Shown: in pieces, positions 1-13,200 of the stretch | Position numbering within the stretch: position 1 is the first letter of the stretch | Layout: each line of letters starts with the position of its first letter | NCBI RefSeq assembly: GCF_003576645.1 | Contig: NC_044917.1 | Span: 2,169,923 to 2,233,922 of the forward strand | Reading direction: 5' to 3' | Origin: Ipomoea triloba | Taxonomy: Eukaryota; Streptophyta; Magnoliopsida; Solanales; Convolvulaceae | Length of the DNA stretch: 64,000 nucleotides | Notes under the pieces: generated by a model | The model's database searches: none | What the model saw: only the letters and a program-made list of their open reading frames with translations | What the model was told of the DNA's origin: nothing | Program-made: the position numbers and the translations under genes

Positions 1-1607
1 GCAAGATGCCCAAACGTGTCAAGATCAGTGCCCCAGAAAACATGTGGGAAAAGCATTGCAACCTTATTTAACAAACCAAATCCTAGTCTTTTTATTCCAT
101 CAAGCTTCCTCTGAGGCAATTCTGGTATAAACTTAATAGACCCATTCTTCAGAACTCCAAGCGAAACAGTGCACAGTGCCATATCACCCTCAAAGACCTG
201 TGCCCCAGCAACGACCTGCACGCCATCACTACTGTAACGAATTGTGTGCACAGTTTTCTCATAAAGAATAGGAACATTCTCAGCCATAGCTTGAACTAGC
301 CTTCCATTTCCGCCAGGCAAAAAGCAATGATCCCCTCCCATATCATAGGGGTCATCTTGGTCCCAAAATGCTAATGAAAGTTTTGAAAGTAAGCCAGCAT
401 TTGCATATTCCAGATTTGCAAGATGCCAGTTAAACAGGCTCATTTCCTGATCATTTACCTCATTACCAGTAACCTGGCGGAAAGTCTCCAATGCAGCCCC
501 AAGAGACACATCCTGAGAAACATCTCCCATTGACTGCCTGAGCTTGCTTGCCTGATCTAAAAGTCTGTTAAAATCCGTCTCTACCTTCTGATCCAAATCT
601 GGATCAACTGGTTTCCCATCTGGTCTATACAGTGGACACTTATCCCTCACCTTATGAAGGGTATAAGACAGTTGTCTGGCAAGAATTCCAAGCGGATTCC
701 CCAATGTTCCTGTCAACACACTCCCTCCCAAATCCGCAGATGCTGTCCGATTCCCCCCTTCCATCTTCTTTGTATACACCCTTCCACCCGCACGCTTCCT
801 TCCCTCCAAGACTGTCACTTTAAACCCAAATGACATCAATTGTCTTGCTGCAGCCAACCCTGCCAGTCCAGCCCCAATAACAATCACTCTTGGCTTACTA
901 GGGTCAGGAACAATCTTCTCCTTAATAGCTGGTGCCACTCCAAAGTTAATATATCCACGCGAAACTAAGTAGTTATATGCAGAATCCAGTAGAGTACTAC
1001 AATGCTTCGGAATAATATCAACAAACATATCCTTTGTCACCCAAGTAGACACATTTTCCCGCCATTTCGTAATAATATGATTCCTAATGAGAATGTAATT
1101 TACCTGTTCAATCCCACCAACCATAGAAACAACCCTAGCATCAATTTCCTCATCTGTAAGCGAGTCAGCTGGAAAACCAGCTGTTAGCGCAATCAAGGCC
1201 TCGGACGTGGCCTCCTTGTTGATCACGATGATCTCGTCCGATACGTCGGCAGCGCTTTGTCTTTGCACAGCGGAATTGGTGACAGCATTAGGGCCTCCAA
1301 CTCCATTAAGTCTCGAGAAATTGGGATTTTCTGACAGGGGTCCGAGAAATTGTACATTATTATATACCTGGTTCGACGCTGTGGTATTTCGAGGACGGCC
1401 TTGCCTTCGCTTCCGCGGAATGGAGAGAGAGATCAATTGTTGAGTGATTGAGGTACTAGGGTTATGATCATAAATTGGGATTGGATTGAAACTGTGGTTA
1501 GGGTTTGGAATGGGGTTTGATTGCGGCAAATGGATGGTGAAATGTAGCGGGTTGTTACTGGTAATGTACGGGTGGTCCGGATTAGGGGTTTGGTTTGATG
1601 GATCCAT
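1..1607 (-). CDS. FLD: FLOWERING LOCUS D, LSD1-type histone demethylase homolog (5' part, runs off the window)
   Basis: An uninterrupted reading frame of about 535 codons starts at the ATG at 1605-1607 on the minus strand and is still open at base 1, so the C-terminal third is missing. Residues ~60-70 carry an AT-hook-like basic patch (KRRQGRPRN). Residues ~132-235 are a SWIRM domain (ATSEALIALTAGFPADSL, then VGGIEQVNYILIRNHII). The FAD-binding Rossmann motif GAGLAGLAAARQL lies near residue 240, followed by the amine-oxidase fold with DQDDPYDMGGDHCFLPGGN. These blocks match Arabidopsis FLD better than LDL1 or LDL2, which differ in the SWIRM stretch. FLD homologs act in the nucleus on H3K4 methylation and repress FLC-type genes in the autonomous flowering pathway. 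That role is family knowledge. The gene is divergent from SEC8. Confidence 0.9.
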   Translation of the reverse strand, partial: MDPSNQTPNPDHPYITSNNPLHFTIHLPQSNPIPNPNHSFNPIPIYDHNPSTSITQQLISLSIPRKRRQGRPRNTTASNQVYNNVQFLGPLSENPNFSRLNGVGGPNAVTNSAVQRQSAADVSDEIIVINKEATSEALIALTAGFPADSLTDEEIDARVVSMVGGIEQVNYILIRNHIITKWRENVSTWVTKDMFVDIIPKHCSTLLDSAYNYLVSRGYINFGVAPAIKEKIVPDPSKPRVIVIGAGLAGLAAARQLMSFGFKVTVLEGRKRAGGRVYTKKMEGGNRTASADLGGSVLTGTLGNPLGILARQLSYTLHKVRDKCPLYRPDGKPVDPDLDQKVETDFNRLLDQASKLRQSMGDVSQDVSLGAALETFRQVTGNEVNDQEMSLFNWHLANLEYANAGLLSKLSLAFWDQDDPYDMGGDHCFLPGGNGRLVQAMAENVPILYEKTVHTIRYSSDGVQVVAGAQVFEGDMALCTVSLGVLKNGSIKFIPELPQRKLDGIKRLGFGLLNKVAMLFPHVFWGTDLDTFGHL

Positions 1608-2478
1608 ATCTGTGTGTTTGTGAGCTTCTCACTTCAGTACAAAGCTGGAACACGATGGCGAAGAAGACGACGATGTAACCCGTACCCGGATTCAGTCAAT
1701 CGGGTACATAACCCGGTATCGATTGGTTATGGACTTGGGGTTCCGGTGGCATCCGTCTCCAGAAAATTGAAGAACTCACTCCAAAATCCAAACCCTTTCG
1801 TGTCAGATTGGGCTGCAAATTTCACACAATTGTTGTCACGGTGTGCATCGTCCATCCTTATAACATGGACCATGGTTCACATTAATGAACCGGTGTACGC
1901 ATGGGTCTTATGTTATAAATTTTTGTGTTTTGTATTAGAGCTTCACAATATAATTTTTGAAAGTGATAGAATAAAAAAATGAGAGAAAGTTAGGTTCTTG
2001 TACGCAGAATAGTTTTTTCTTCTAATATGGACCTCATCAAATAATTAAAAAGAAAAAAATGGTAGCGTGCACCGACATCAGTCTAATGATTGCGTGTATT
2101 ACACGCGTGACGTGCTCACTAGGCGTGTTAAGAGCATCTACATCAATGTATCATACTTGGTTTTTGGAATAGTGGCAAAGCAAAGAGATAATCTTGGACT
2201 AATGTGGGGGTGAGACAATAGGCAAAATATATTCCTGCAAATGCTTGAATCATGTTCCAGCACGTATATTTAATTATTTGTAATACAATTATAAATTTAT
2301 AAACAAATTAGATAAATAAATAATTAAAATATAGTGGGGCAAATTGGTGAGTCCACAAAAAAATGAGAAAAAAACTCAAACTACTGTGGAGAAGAGTTTT
2401 TATAATTGAATGCGATAGTGGATAACGAGGTGGAAACTGGGACCCACAAAAATCTAAAGAAAAAACTCCAACTGATAA

Positions 2479-2819
2479 GAGCATTCCTATCAGCGCATTA
2501 TAGATGGATAATGTCAGAGCATGTGCCACCAAGACAAGAAAAAGGGAGGAGAGAGACATAAAATGATTCTTCTGCAAATAAAGAGATCATAGTACAATAG
2601 GCATGTGATTCGCTCTCATTCAAGGCTCACTGTTGGGCGCGTTCGGCGCACAGCAGTGCCCATGCGGGCGCGCACCTCACCCTTTTTTTTTTTGTTAATT
2701 TTTTTTTTAAATCTTATTTGTTTTATATTTTTTTTTCTCCCACTCCATTTTATCTTTCATAATCACACTTACAAAAACTCTTAAAATACCGTGAAATATT
2801 CCCATTGATAAGAATGCTC
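2479..2819. mobile_element. MITE-like element with GAGCATTC terminal inverted repeats
   Basis: The left end reads GAGCATTCCTATCAGCG. The reverse complement of the right end reads GAGCATTCTTATCAATGG, so the termini are inverted repeats with few mismatches. The left flank is TAA and the right flank TCA, a possible degraded 3-bp target duplication. A similar start (GAGCATCTACATCAATG) lies at about 2132, suggesting a nested or partial second copy. No coding capacity. The ends resemble those of the element at 35292-35603. Confidence 0.5.
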
Positions 2820-3050
2820 TCAGGGTGGTTGCCAACTAGAGACCACCTTCATTTATTACCTTTTTCTTTCCTCCCTCATATGTTCTACTTGTGCAAAAAC
2901 CAAGTAATTGAAGATGCTCATGAAATTTTATACCTTAAGAATATAAATTATGTATTTAAAACAAATTAGTAATTGTGTTTTATGTTATGACTTGTTGTGT
3001 AGTTGTGAAATTCCATGTCTATAAACACAAATTTTGTACATAAATCATAT

Positions 3051-3055
<5 letters not shown>

Positions 3056-3108
<53 letters not shown>
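3056..3108. repeat. (AT)n microsatellite
   Basis: A nearly perfect AT dinucleotide run of about 50 bases in the FLD-SEC8 spacer. Confidence 0.95.
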
Positions 3109-3114
<6 letters not shown>

Positions 3115-3130
3115 TTGTGGTTTTTTGTAT

Positions 3131-3205
3131 TTAACGAGTATGAATTATGCACCTCGTCGTTTTGATATAGGGTCTATAATGTTATGTGGACCATGGTCCA
3201 TGGTG
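3131..3205. repeat. Dispersed repeat, inverted copy at 46595-46650
   Basis: The stretch containing GAATTATGCACCTCGTCG and TTTTGATATAGGGTC is present as its reverse complement, with few differences, at 46595-46650. It ends in a GGACCATGGTCC palindrome; a related GGACCATGG lies at 1866-1874. This looks like the end of a transposon family. Confidence 0.65.
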
Positions 3206-4183
3206 TAAAATGCCACGTCATGTAGTAGTATTTATAATTAGTGTAAACTCAACATTAAAAGATCCAACTTGTATTATAAAACATTGAGTACTTTTAAGGA
3301 CATGTGTCGGGACGGATCTATAAAATTAATTGAGTGGGACGAAGTTCATCCCCAATCAATGACATATTGGACCATTTTTTCAAAAAAATTTTGATATAAA
3401 AATATGTTGAGAATATTTTTCGAAATAAAATTTGGTATTTTAAATTGAAAATAACCTTATAGCGACATAACATACATAATTAAAATCCACTTGCAAATTT
3501 AGACAAAACTAATTATTATTTTTTGTTATTATTTTTATTGGACAAAATTCATAATTTATTTATTATATGCCATTAAAATTATAAGTATCATATTCAACAA
3601 CTTATCAAGTCAAAATCATTCTTAACATTAGCAATTACTTTACTATTTTAGCATTGTCACAAATATCATACTATACCATTAGGTGATACTTCTATAATTA
3701 AGTTGAAAATGGGAGAAGATAATAAAACTTTTCAAAGAATATCCTGTGTTTTAATCTTTGACGAAGAAAATAATGCCAGACAGTAGAAACGTGGAAGCCT
3801 TTTCTTGCGTTAACCATTGCCAATGACCTGCATTGACTTGTATCCCGGAAGATGCATTGACAGTATTGCCTGGAAGCAAAAACAGTAAAAAATAGAAAGA
3901 TAAACAAAATTTGAGCAATACGCGTAATAATTACTCCGTAATTACTAAATTTGATTTCTGACATCATCATCTTCGTTTTCCAGCTCTGCGTTGCTCTGGT
4001 CTTGTTTCCCAGGCGCTCTCCCTTCCTCACCGCCTACTTCCGTACGCGATCTCATACAGTTTCTCTGATCCGTCATTCTCCCCGCGCCGGAGTCTCGTAG
4101 ATCTGAATAGGTATTTTGTTTTTTTTTTTCTAGTTATTTCATCAACTTATTTGCGTGTATATGTGTTTTCTCTTCTTGCAGAA

Positions 4184-4227
4184 ATGCGTAGTTAGGAGAA
4201 TTTTGTGATATGAATGGGAGTAGTTGA
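4184..4227 (+). promoter_or_regulatory. Two minimal upstream ORFs in the SEC8 leader
   Basis: After the leader intron, ATG CGT AGT TAG (4184-4195) and a 5-codon ATG...TGA (4210-4227) precede the SEC8 start at 4270. Both are in the inferred spliced leader. A translational effect is possible but is only inference. Confidence 0.4.
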
Positions 4228-4269
4228 CTTGCAGGAGGATTTGCGTTTGCTTGAGCTGAGTGAGTTCAG

Positions 4270-7200
4270 ATGGGACTCCTTGATGGACTCCCAATTCCGC
4301 GAGACAAGTCGGTGAGTTTCCATTTCACTTCATTTTTCGCCTTAATTTTACTTGAGCTTTAGCTTGAATAGTTTTCCGCTGTTGCTGGATTCGAAATTAT
4401 GGCCGGTGTTGAGGCGATTGATGAAGCGGCTGTAACTTCATGTTTATTTTGGAATTGTCCGTTGGCATTATCTGTTGGTTCAATCGTTGTTGGTGGACCA
4501 CTTCCTTGTGTAAAATTGGAAATGCCGGTAGTTTTCATGCATAAATTTTGATTGATTCTAGATTGTGTTGTAATTGTGTTTTATGGTAAATGCAGTACTT
4601 AAGGGAAGAATTATCTAAGATAGATGAAAGTTGGACAGCTGCACGGTTTGATTCGCTTCCCCATGTAGTGCATATTTTGACCTCAAAAGATCGGGAAGGT
4701 GATGTGCAGATTTTGAAGGAGCAGAGTGGGATAATTGAGGATGTTGTGGATGAAGTAGTACACGCATACCATGGTGGATTCAATAAAGCAATTCAAAATT
4801 ATTCCCAGGTGTTTAAATAGGTCTTCATNGGGGGGGGGGGGGGGGGGGGGGGGGGAGTTTACATCTTTTCTGAACATCACCGTCTTTCTTCCTGTAATGA
4901 AGTTATTTTGTGAAGTATTTCCTTAAAAATCTGTTACTGCTTAAGATTTAATTCCATTTAAAGTGAGTTAATCAATACTGTGGTTAGAAAGGGCTAACTG
5001 GTTCTGTGTGTTATAAATTTTATTCATTTGTGTGTAATTTTTAAATATGTCATTACCTGTTGAAGAGTGTTATCTTCCTTCAGTTTGGTAAAAACCCAGA
5101 TGCTTTCAAACTTTGGAATCAATCCTTCCTGAAATTTGCAAATACATGGACTAATAGCAAATGACCTGTTAACAGTCTCAACCAAAATATATCATTGTTT
5201 TGTTTTTCTCTTTCCATTCCCATTTTGCAAGTGCTAAATTATAATTTATATGTCATTGCTGATACATCTTTTTTATCCTTTTGGTAAGGTAAAGAATGTT
5301 TAATAGATGTTACGTGTAAGTTATAGGAGAATGTATTATTAGTATTATTTTCATCACCATGCAGATCTTGCGGTTATTTAGTGAATCTGCCCAGAGCATT
5401 GCTGTCTTAAAGGGTGATTTGTCTGATGCGAAGAAACTCCTGGGTACCCGTAATAAGCAATTGCATCAGTTATGGTATCGGTCGGTTACTCTGCGGCATA
5501 TTATGACTCTCTTAGATCAAATTGAAGGCATAGCTAAGGTCAACTGCTTTTTGTTTGCCTATATCTATTATACAGTTTCATCTCTATCTTTCTAGTTTGC
5601 TTTGTTAAAGTGTGAGAGTGTCTACACTAGTTGTAATGATAATAGTTGTAGATTGCAAATGCTTCAAGAGAAAGAAATAGCGGTATCCAAAAAAGGAAAA
5701 AGTGCAATCAGAGGCAAGAAGCCCTCTGGTGTGAACTGAAAGCAAAAGCAGTTGCAATGGGCATAAGTAATTTAACATGGCTGTTATCCTTCACATAATC
5801 ACATTATGCCTTCTAATTTGTATTCATGTGGTTTCCTTCCAAGAGCCACTCCTTGAATTTAATCATATAGGATTTTAAAACAAAACTGGTATTTGATTAG
5901 TTTTTCTCATTTAGGGAGATCATACAAGGACTGAACTAATTGTACTTAATTTGGCCTTTTCCTTTATTACTTAAACATTCCAAAATAGTAACAAAATTTG
6001 TGCATATCATTTGGGAAAAATCACTAGGCAAAGCTCATATTTCTAATAACAAAGGATTCATTTCTCATACCAAATATCACCAAGGACACTATCCCATCTG
6101 TTCTTCCAGTAGTTCACTTGGATCAATTTTGGATCTGGCCTGACTTTGAAATAGAACCTAGATCTTAGGTCTTAGCGACATTCTATTGGTCTGTGGTCAA
6201 TTGATCTGACTAGATTGCGTTTAGCTCTGACTGTACATGACTTGTTTGCATGGATGGTTTCACTTTGGGCTCTTAGAGAAAGAAATTACTGAGTCATATT
6301 TTATTATGCATCTCAGGTTCCAGCTCGGATTGAGAAGCTGATTTCTGAAAAGAAGTTTTATGCTGCAGTGCAGTTGCAAGTTCAATCAGCTCTAATGCTT
6401 GAAAGAGAGGGCCTTCAGACTGTTAGTTGTCTCCGCAAATTAATTTCTTAATTCTTTCACTTTTTTATGGCTGCATTGAAATATATCTACAGGGAAATAT
6501 CTTATCTAAGTCCTATCCTGGTGTGCATATTCTATTTTACTTAGAACTCAGTATACTCTTATTATTCCCATCTTTTTAACTTCTTGGAAAGCTATGTATG
6601 TATATATATGTATTTCTAGCAAAGAAGACTTATTCTTCATTCTCATTTCATGTAAAGTGTTGAAAGTGTGTGTTTAATAATTGGAGAAATGAGTAATTTT
6701 TTGGAAAAATGAAAATTGGAGAAACGGGAGCATGTTTACCTACCATTTTACCAAAATAAAAAATGGAGAATATTTCTCCATTTTTCTGCAATTTGGAAAA
6801 AAACTTTGTTTAATTCTCCAAATTGGAGAAACGGGAGGTAGCATGCACGGATGAACAGTACATTCCAATTTTGAATCCTGGTATCAGCTTTTTGTAGTTT
6901 GGTTCTCTCTTCTTCTTCTTCTTTTTTTTTTTTTTTTTGGGTGCATTTTCAATGTTCTCTCTCTCTCTCTCTGTCTCTCTCTCCCCCCCCCCCTCGCTCA
7001 TGCATTTTCAACGTTCCTTCTTTTTTTTTGGTGGGTATTTTCAACATTAAAAAAAAATAAAAATTCAACACCACGTACTCTCCGAAATCACATTTTGTAA
7101 CAATTAAAATAACGTAATTTAAATAGTTGTAATTTATTTCTTAATGTTTGTTACCTTTCAAGTATTTATCTAACATGTGATTATATAATTCCCAAAAAAT

Positions 7201-10200
7201 TTGGAAAATGAATTTGAAAAATTGGAGAGGGAAAACTAGAAAACTGGAAAAATAAAAAATTGAAAAAATATAAAACAGAGAAATGAAGTAAATAGACTCC
7301 TAGATTTTTTACATATAGCTTCATTTTTTCTCTCTCATTGTAATTGCTTTATGATTCACGTTGAAAGGTTGCTTTAGTACATTAGTGGGCTCATTATTTG
7401 CTGTCCTCAGGTTGGTGCTCTACAGGATGTCAGATCTGAGTTGACCAAGCTGCGGGGAATTCTCTTCTACAAGGTTTTGGAGGATCTGCATGCACACCTT
7501 TATAATAAGGGTGAATACAGGTATATAGTCTGTAATGGTTGTATTTGTAAGAAACTTGGAACATCTACCTCTACAACATAAAATTATTGTGAGTCATTTA
7601 CATGATTGTATCCATCATAAATAAATCAGACTAAAGTTTAGGATTTCATATTTTTCTATTTGTGTCCTTCACAGTTCTTCAGTTCTATATATTCTTTCAT
7701 CCTAGGTTTCAATTATGCTTTTGTGATCGTAAGCATTTGCTTATTAATTAATTTTTTCTATTTCTTTGAAAAGTTGTAAAGTAACAGAAAATTTCCGTTT
7801 ATAATGCAGTCCAGCTCTGTTAAATATTAGTGAAAGGGATGATGAAGTGTCAACTAGAACAGCTATTACATTGTCTATGAACAACTCACAGCCTCTATCC
7901 CGAAGAACCAGGCTACTAAAAGGTGACAATCAGTTTGGTTTGTTTGGAGTTGGCGATGAATCTAACAGACCTAGTTCTGTTGATGGGGGGTAAGGCAACA
8001 ATCATCTGTTGACACAATCTTCAGCTAATATTCTCCTCAAGTCTTGTCATAACTCATAAATCACCTTGTGTTTTGTTTTGACATTTCTTTTTTAGTGGCT
8101 TCATCTATAAGCAATATTTGACTCTCCCTTTTGCAGTGTTTCCATCAATGAACAATTGATATTCTAATGATAACTTGATATATTATGACTAGTGATTGCA
8201 TAGGAAACCTGATTCTAAGGCTAAAAGATTTTTAGGTTTTGAAATAGCCACTTAATTTGATGATTGATACTGTTCCACAAGTTTAAGAGCTGCTTTAATT
8301 TAATCATGTTTGTAGTCTATCTCAGTTTCTTGGTAAGCCTTGGCTTCAAACTTCAGTCTCTCACTAACCCTGCTTTCATGGTAGTTCATGGGATGGTAAG
8401 TTGAGAACTGGAGTCTTGTAATGGGTTAGAAAGCATTAAACATCCTAGAATTTCCCTTTTCTTCTTTTTCTTATGGGAGGTGGCTGGGTTAGGGGGTGTG
8501 GGTTACTATAGGAAAGCTTAATAAAAGGTGTTGAAGGCAGTCTTTCTAAAATGGTCTTATGTTGGCTGGATGACACTATATTTTTTGGACTGGTTAGTAC
8601 ACATAAGCAATGAGGTTTCTGTTAAAAAGGGTTTGCTACAATATATGGAAATGTCATTGGCACTTGTGCCTTAGTATGTTCACTTACTTTCCCCTTATGA
8701 CAAATTCTCAGTTTATTATTCGATGGTCATGATGAGGATGGTGCTCTGGAACATGATGATGCTACATCAGATGGTTATACAATAAGGGCCAATGGTGGTG
8801 ATGTTGCTCTCAAGGAATCAAAGATCATTTCTCGACAAACTCCAATATGGCTTTCGGATTCTACTCCTGATGAATTTGTTGTATGTTTGACAATTGACAC
8901 TAATACTATTCAGTGACAATGATCAAACTTTTAATTGAGTTCCAGTTTCAAAAGGCTGAGTTCATTACCTTTTGTTCTAAATATAGGAAGCAATGAGAAA
9001 GAGCGAAGCTCCCTTTCATGTGAAGTATCTGCAGACCATGGTTGAGTGCCTTTGTATGCTTGGCAAAGTTGCTGCAGCTGGTGCTATGATATGGTGAGTT
9101 GAAGTTTCGTGCTTTGCAGAATTAATTCATAAAGTTCCTTTATTATAGAATGAACTTAACAGGAATTTGCTGCTTGGACTATGTTGAAACAGAAGGTAAA
9201 TTGGATTTGCGACGATTACAGCTTACTTCTCAGCTATATTTAACAATTCATCTAGAAGATATCTATTTTGTAGTTGAAACTTTCTTTCTGTAGCTGAAGA
9301 AGCTTGCATGCACACACCTTTCTTCTGCATTATTTTTAATTTTATTTAAGGGGTGGGGAGTATTCTAATGAGACTATGTTCAATTGACCATCTCCTCATC
9401 CCTTATCATGATATAAATGGTTCAGTATAATTTTTTTAGTTCAATTAATTATTTATCACCATTCTTGGCAGATTCTTCTATCTGTATCAAAAGTGTTAAC
9501 TCTGTCTCCTTTTCTTATTTTCTATCTTTGTAACAGTCAAAGGTTGAGGCCTACCATTCATGAGATAATTACTACCAAGATAAAATCTCATGCACAGAAC
9601 ATCAATAGTTCAAGGCATGGCATTGGCCCAACTTCTCATAAGGGTATTACAGGTCTACACTATCTAAAAGGAAAATTTGAGAGTTATCAGCCTCCTAAAC
9701 AAAAGTGCCAAAATGGGATATCATTGGCTGGAGTGGTTCTTGCAGTCAGTCCTGTCTCATCTGTAATGGCTCCTACAGGAGCAGCTCAGGCTGCTGCAAA
9801 GGAGCTTCTTGATTCAATTTTGGATACTGTTGCTCATATATTTGGTCAGTGACATATAATCTTCATAATTCCATTTTCATTTGTGGTAATATTAGTTCCT
9901 AAAACGGACTGCTATTATACTTTTGCTTTAACTTATATACGTTCTTATACAACATTTCAGAGAACCATGTCATTGTTGGGGAGCTTCTAGAGTCAAAATC
10001 CTCGCAACAATTTGACTTGAATGCGCCAAAGTCTATACCAGCAGATATTAACTGGAATCCAGATTCCGACATATCTAATGATACTGGAGGCTATAGTATT
10101 GGCTTTTCCTTGACTGTCTTACAGGTCTTGTTCTTCTGCTTTATTTGTTATTTGCATCTTCGTCCTAATTCTATCCAGTTGGTTAGTTTCATTACAGTAC

Positions 10201-13200
10201 ACATGCTGACATGCATAAATCCTTGACATTGTATTTAGATGTAAATTTTATTCTATAACTGTGTAAATAGAGTGAATGCCAACAACTGATATGTGAGATC
10301 CTACGAGCAACACCTGAAGCTGCTTCTGCAGATGCTGCTGTCCAAACAGCTAGACTTGCAAGCAAGACACCTTCAAAGGATAAGAGGCAAGTGAATGAAT
10401 AGTCAACTATCATGCATGTAATCTTCAAGTGTTATTTGTCTTGCTCCAAGTTTACCTTTTTCATATTTTCATCGTTTAATGGCTTCTATTTCTGAACTTA
10501 TCCTTTTTAAAAAAAAAAATTATTTTTCTGGGTTGAAAAGGGAGGTGGGGGGGAGAGGGTAGGGGTTTGAGTGATTAGAGCTGCAATGGATATTCTTTTA
10601 ATAGATGCATCCACTTCAGTTGCAAAATTAATCTTGCACTGGTTTTTGAATCTTTGGTTTTATTAATTTCCACTTTGTCAAAAGTCAGAGAGATATGTTT
10701 CACTTATACATGTTGGCTGTTGTCTGGAGAAGAATCAGTTTCCACTATAGATATGGAACTTGATCTTTTCATTCCCAATGATCGTGGATATTCCCTATTT
10801 CCTTGTGAAACAATTCCAAATGAGAATAGAAGGAAGACGAGAAAGCTATGACATTAGCTATTGGCAGCATGAAAAGATATATTTCTCTTGTATTTTTCAA
10901 TTGCCTTTTGCCCTTCTCCAAGAAGATATTTGTTTTTTACATTTTTCCAGTTTATTTGTGAAACAAGTCTAAATGAGAGTTAAAGGAATAGGAAAAAGCT
11001 ATGACATTAACTATTGGGAGCTAGAAGGTTATATTTCTCTTGTATTTTTCAATTTGTATTGCTGTGTTCTTTTCTTCTGTATTTCATATTCTAAATGGCA
11101 GACTTATTTTGAATTGACTATTTCATTGCTTATTGGTTACAGAGATGGATCAGAAGATGGTCTTACTTTTGCTTTTCGCTTCACAGATGCTGCTGTATCC
11201 ATTCCTAACCAGGGTAAGTAGGCATGAGCCTGGGGTAATTCTTCAATATATATGCTGTTACTTGGATGCATGACTTGTTGGTTTTATGTTCTATCTGTTA
11301 GCAGCTAAAGAAAGGGAACACATCCACTGGTGAAAATTTTAAATAGATGTCGAAAGTCTTCCACATGAAAAAAAAAATAAAATTAAAGAGAAAAAATGAC
11401 CCTACATCTGCAAAATGATTTATGACATTATTGTAAATTTATCCACTCAATGCCTTTCCCATTGAAGAAGGTTTATGGATTTCTTTTTTACATTAGACTT
11501 GCCTCTTTTGAGTCACTTTATGATATTGATATTATGCCTGTGACTATTGACTCTCAGGACTTGACCTCATTCGCCAAGGATGGAACAGGAGGGGTGCAAA
11601 TGTACTTAAGGAAGGTTATGGTACTACAGCTATTTTACCCGAGCAGGGAATATATTTAGCAGCATCTGTATACCGACCTGTTCTTCAGGTATGTGATATC
11701 TTAGCTTTTCCAGTTAATAAAAGGAAATTCTATAACTTTTTTTTTTTTTTTTTGGCAGTTTACAGATAAAGTTGCTTCAATGCTGCCTCAAAAGTATTCC
11801 CAACTTGGGTAAGTGGGTTACATTGTGTGCCTCTTTTGGTGTTTGTGGGCAGTCAGTCACCTTGGATAAATGTATCTCTAATCCTTCCACTCGTCTCACT
11901 TATTTAGGATTTGTAGTGTTGGAAGCAAATGTTAGGGGAAGATTTTTCCTTACTAGTAACTATTTTGGCATTTTTTTTATTTAAAATATTTATGTCATTG
12001 TGAGATAAAGTATTTCCAAATTTACAATTTAATTTAGGACTGCCTACTGAGAGGACAAGGAATATTGCAGTTTGGTGGATGGAAGGTGAAAGAAAGAATT
12101 GCACAAAGACATAATAGGGCAGCTAGGGATGGAAGTTTGGTGTAATTGAATTTTTGATGTATTGGATTGGTGACAGCCTTGGAGGCATAGGGCTTTGTTA
12201 AGTAGAAAACAGTAATAGATCAAGGTTCTGGATTGATCTTTTCAAGGGTTTTGTTGAGTAGAAAGAGAATATAGAAATGGGTGGCTATGGATTGGCATTG
12301 GCTTAGTCAAGTATTTCCAGTAAAGTTGAGTTTCATATTTTCATGCAAGTTATGATGCAAAAAGAATATTAGGGACTAATTAGAATTGTGTTAAAAAGCT
12401 AAGAGGTTGTGCAAACTTTTTTTTTTTTTTTTCCACATGCTAGAAACTCAAAGGTCATTAGATTAAGTATGCAATTTGCTAGTTTAGGACTTTAGGGGTC
12501 TGAAGTCAACATCAACTGAATGTTGCTATATTTGTACTTCATTGTTTCTAATGTAAGATATCTGTTGATAGTTGTAATGCACTTAACATTTGCAGGAATG
12601 ATGGGTTGCTAGCATTTGTTGAGAACTTTGTGAAGGATCACTTCTTACCAGCAATGTTTGTAGATTACAGGAAAGCTGTACAACAGGCCATAGCAAGTAA
12701 GTCCTATGACACTTCTCTCAATTTACCTTAGTTAATACCAGCTACCCCTAAGAAAGAAATAGTGTGCTAATTACAAGTATAAATTAGGCATCATGCATCA
12801 ATATTACGTGATACTTCCACCTGTTCTAGAAATGTTAGGGAATACATCAATTATGTCTTGATATGAAGAAATACAGGTTAACAAATGACTATTGATGCTA
12901 CTAGTATAAGCATCTACTATTGTTTGATCACCTACTACTACACAACAAAGCTAAACGTGATGTTTGTGTAATTATTTCTTTGACATAAATCAAGTACAGA
13001 TTATTATGCCACAAGAATGGTTACCACAAATTGCTATTCTAAACTATTGCTTTACAGGCCCAGCTGCATTTCGACCACGAGCACAAGCTGCTACTTCTTA
13101 CTCTTCTTCAATTGGGAAAGGACGACCTGTGTTACAAGGACTTTTGGCAATAGACTTTTTAGCAAAAGAGGTATCTGTTAATTATTTCTGTAGATTTTTA

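Larger units (their letters stand above)
1608..4269. other. Divergent spacer between FLD and SEC8, with the SEC8 5' leader
   Basis: About 2.6 kb separates the two start codons. No conserved coding stretch was recognised. It holds a MITE-like element (2479-2819), an (AT)n run (3056-3108) and a dispersed repeat (3131-3205). Near 3980-4269 is the SEC8 leader, with a probable leader intron 4111-4181 (donor GTATTT, acceptor TTCTTGCAG). Both promoters must lie here. Confidence 0.6.

Noticed and set aside
1..1607. Assignment as LDL1 rather than FLD
   Set aside because: General LSD1 features fit both, but the SWIRM stretch (VGGIEQVNYILIRNHII) and ALIALTAGFPADSL match FLD as I know it.
6810..7001. 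Minus-strand frame with poly-Lys and Glu/Arg repeats
   Set aside because: Translated microsatellite in a SEC8 intron.
9493..9852. 119-codon frame seen as a separate small gene
   Set aside because: From 9537 on it is a SEC8 exon; the ATG upstream is intronic.
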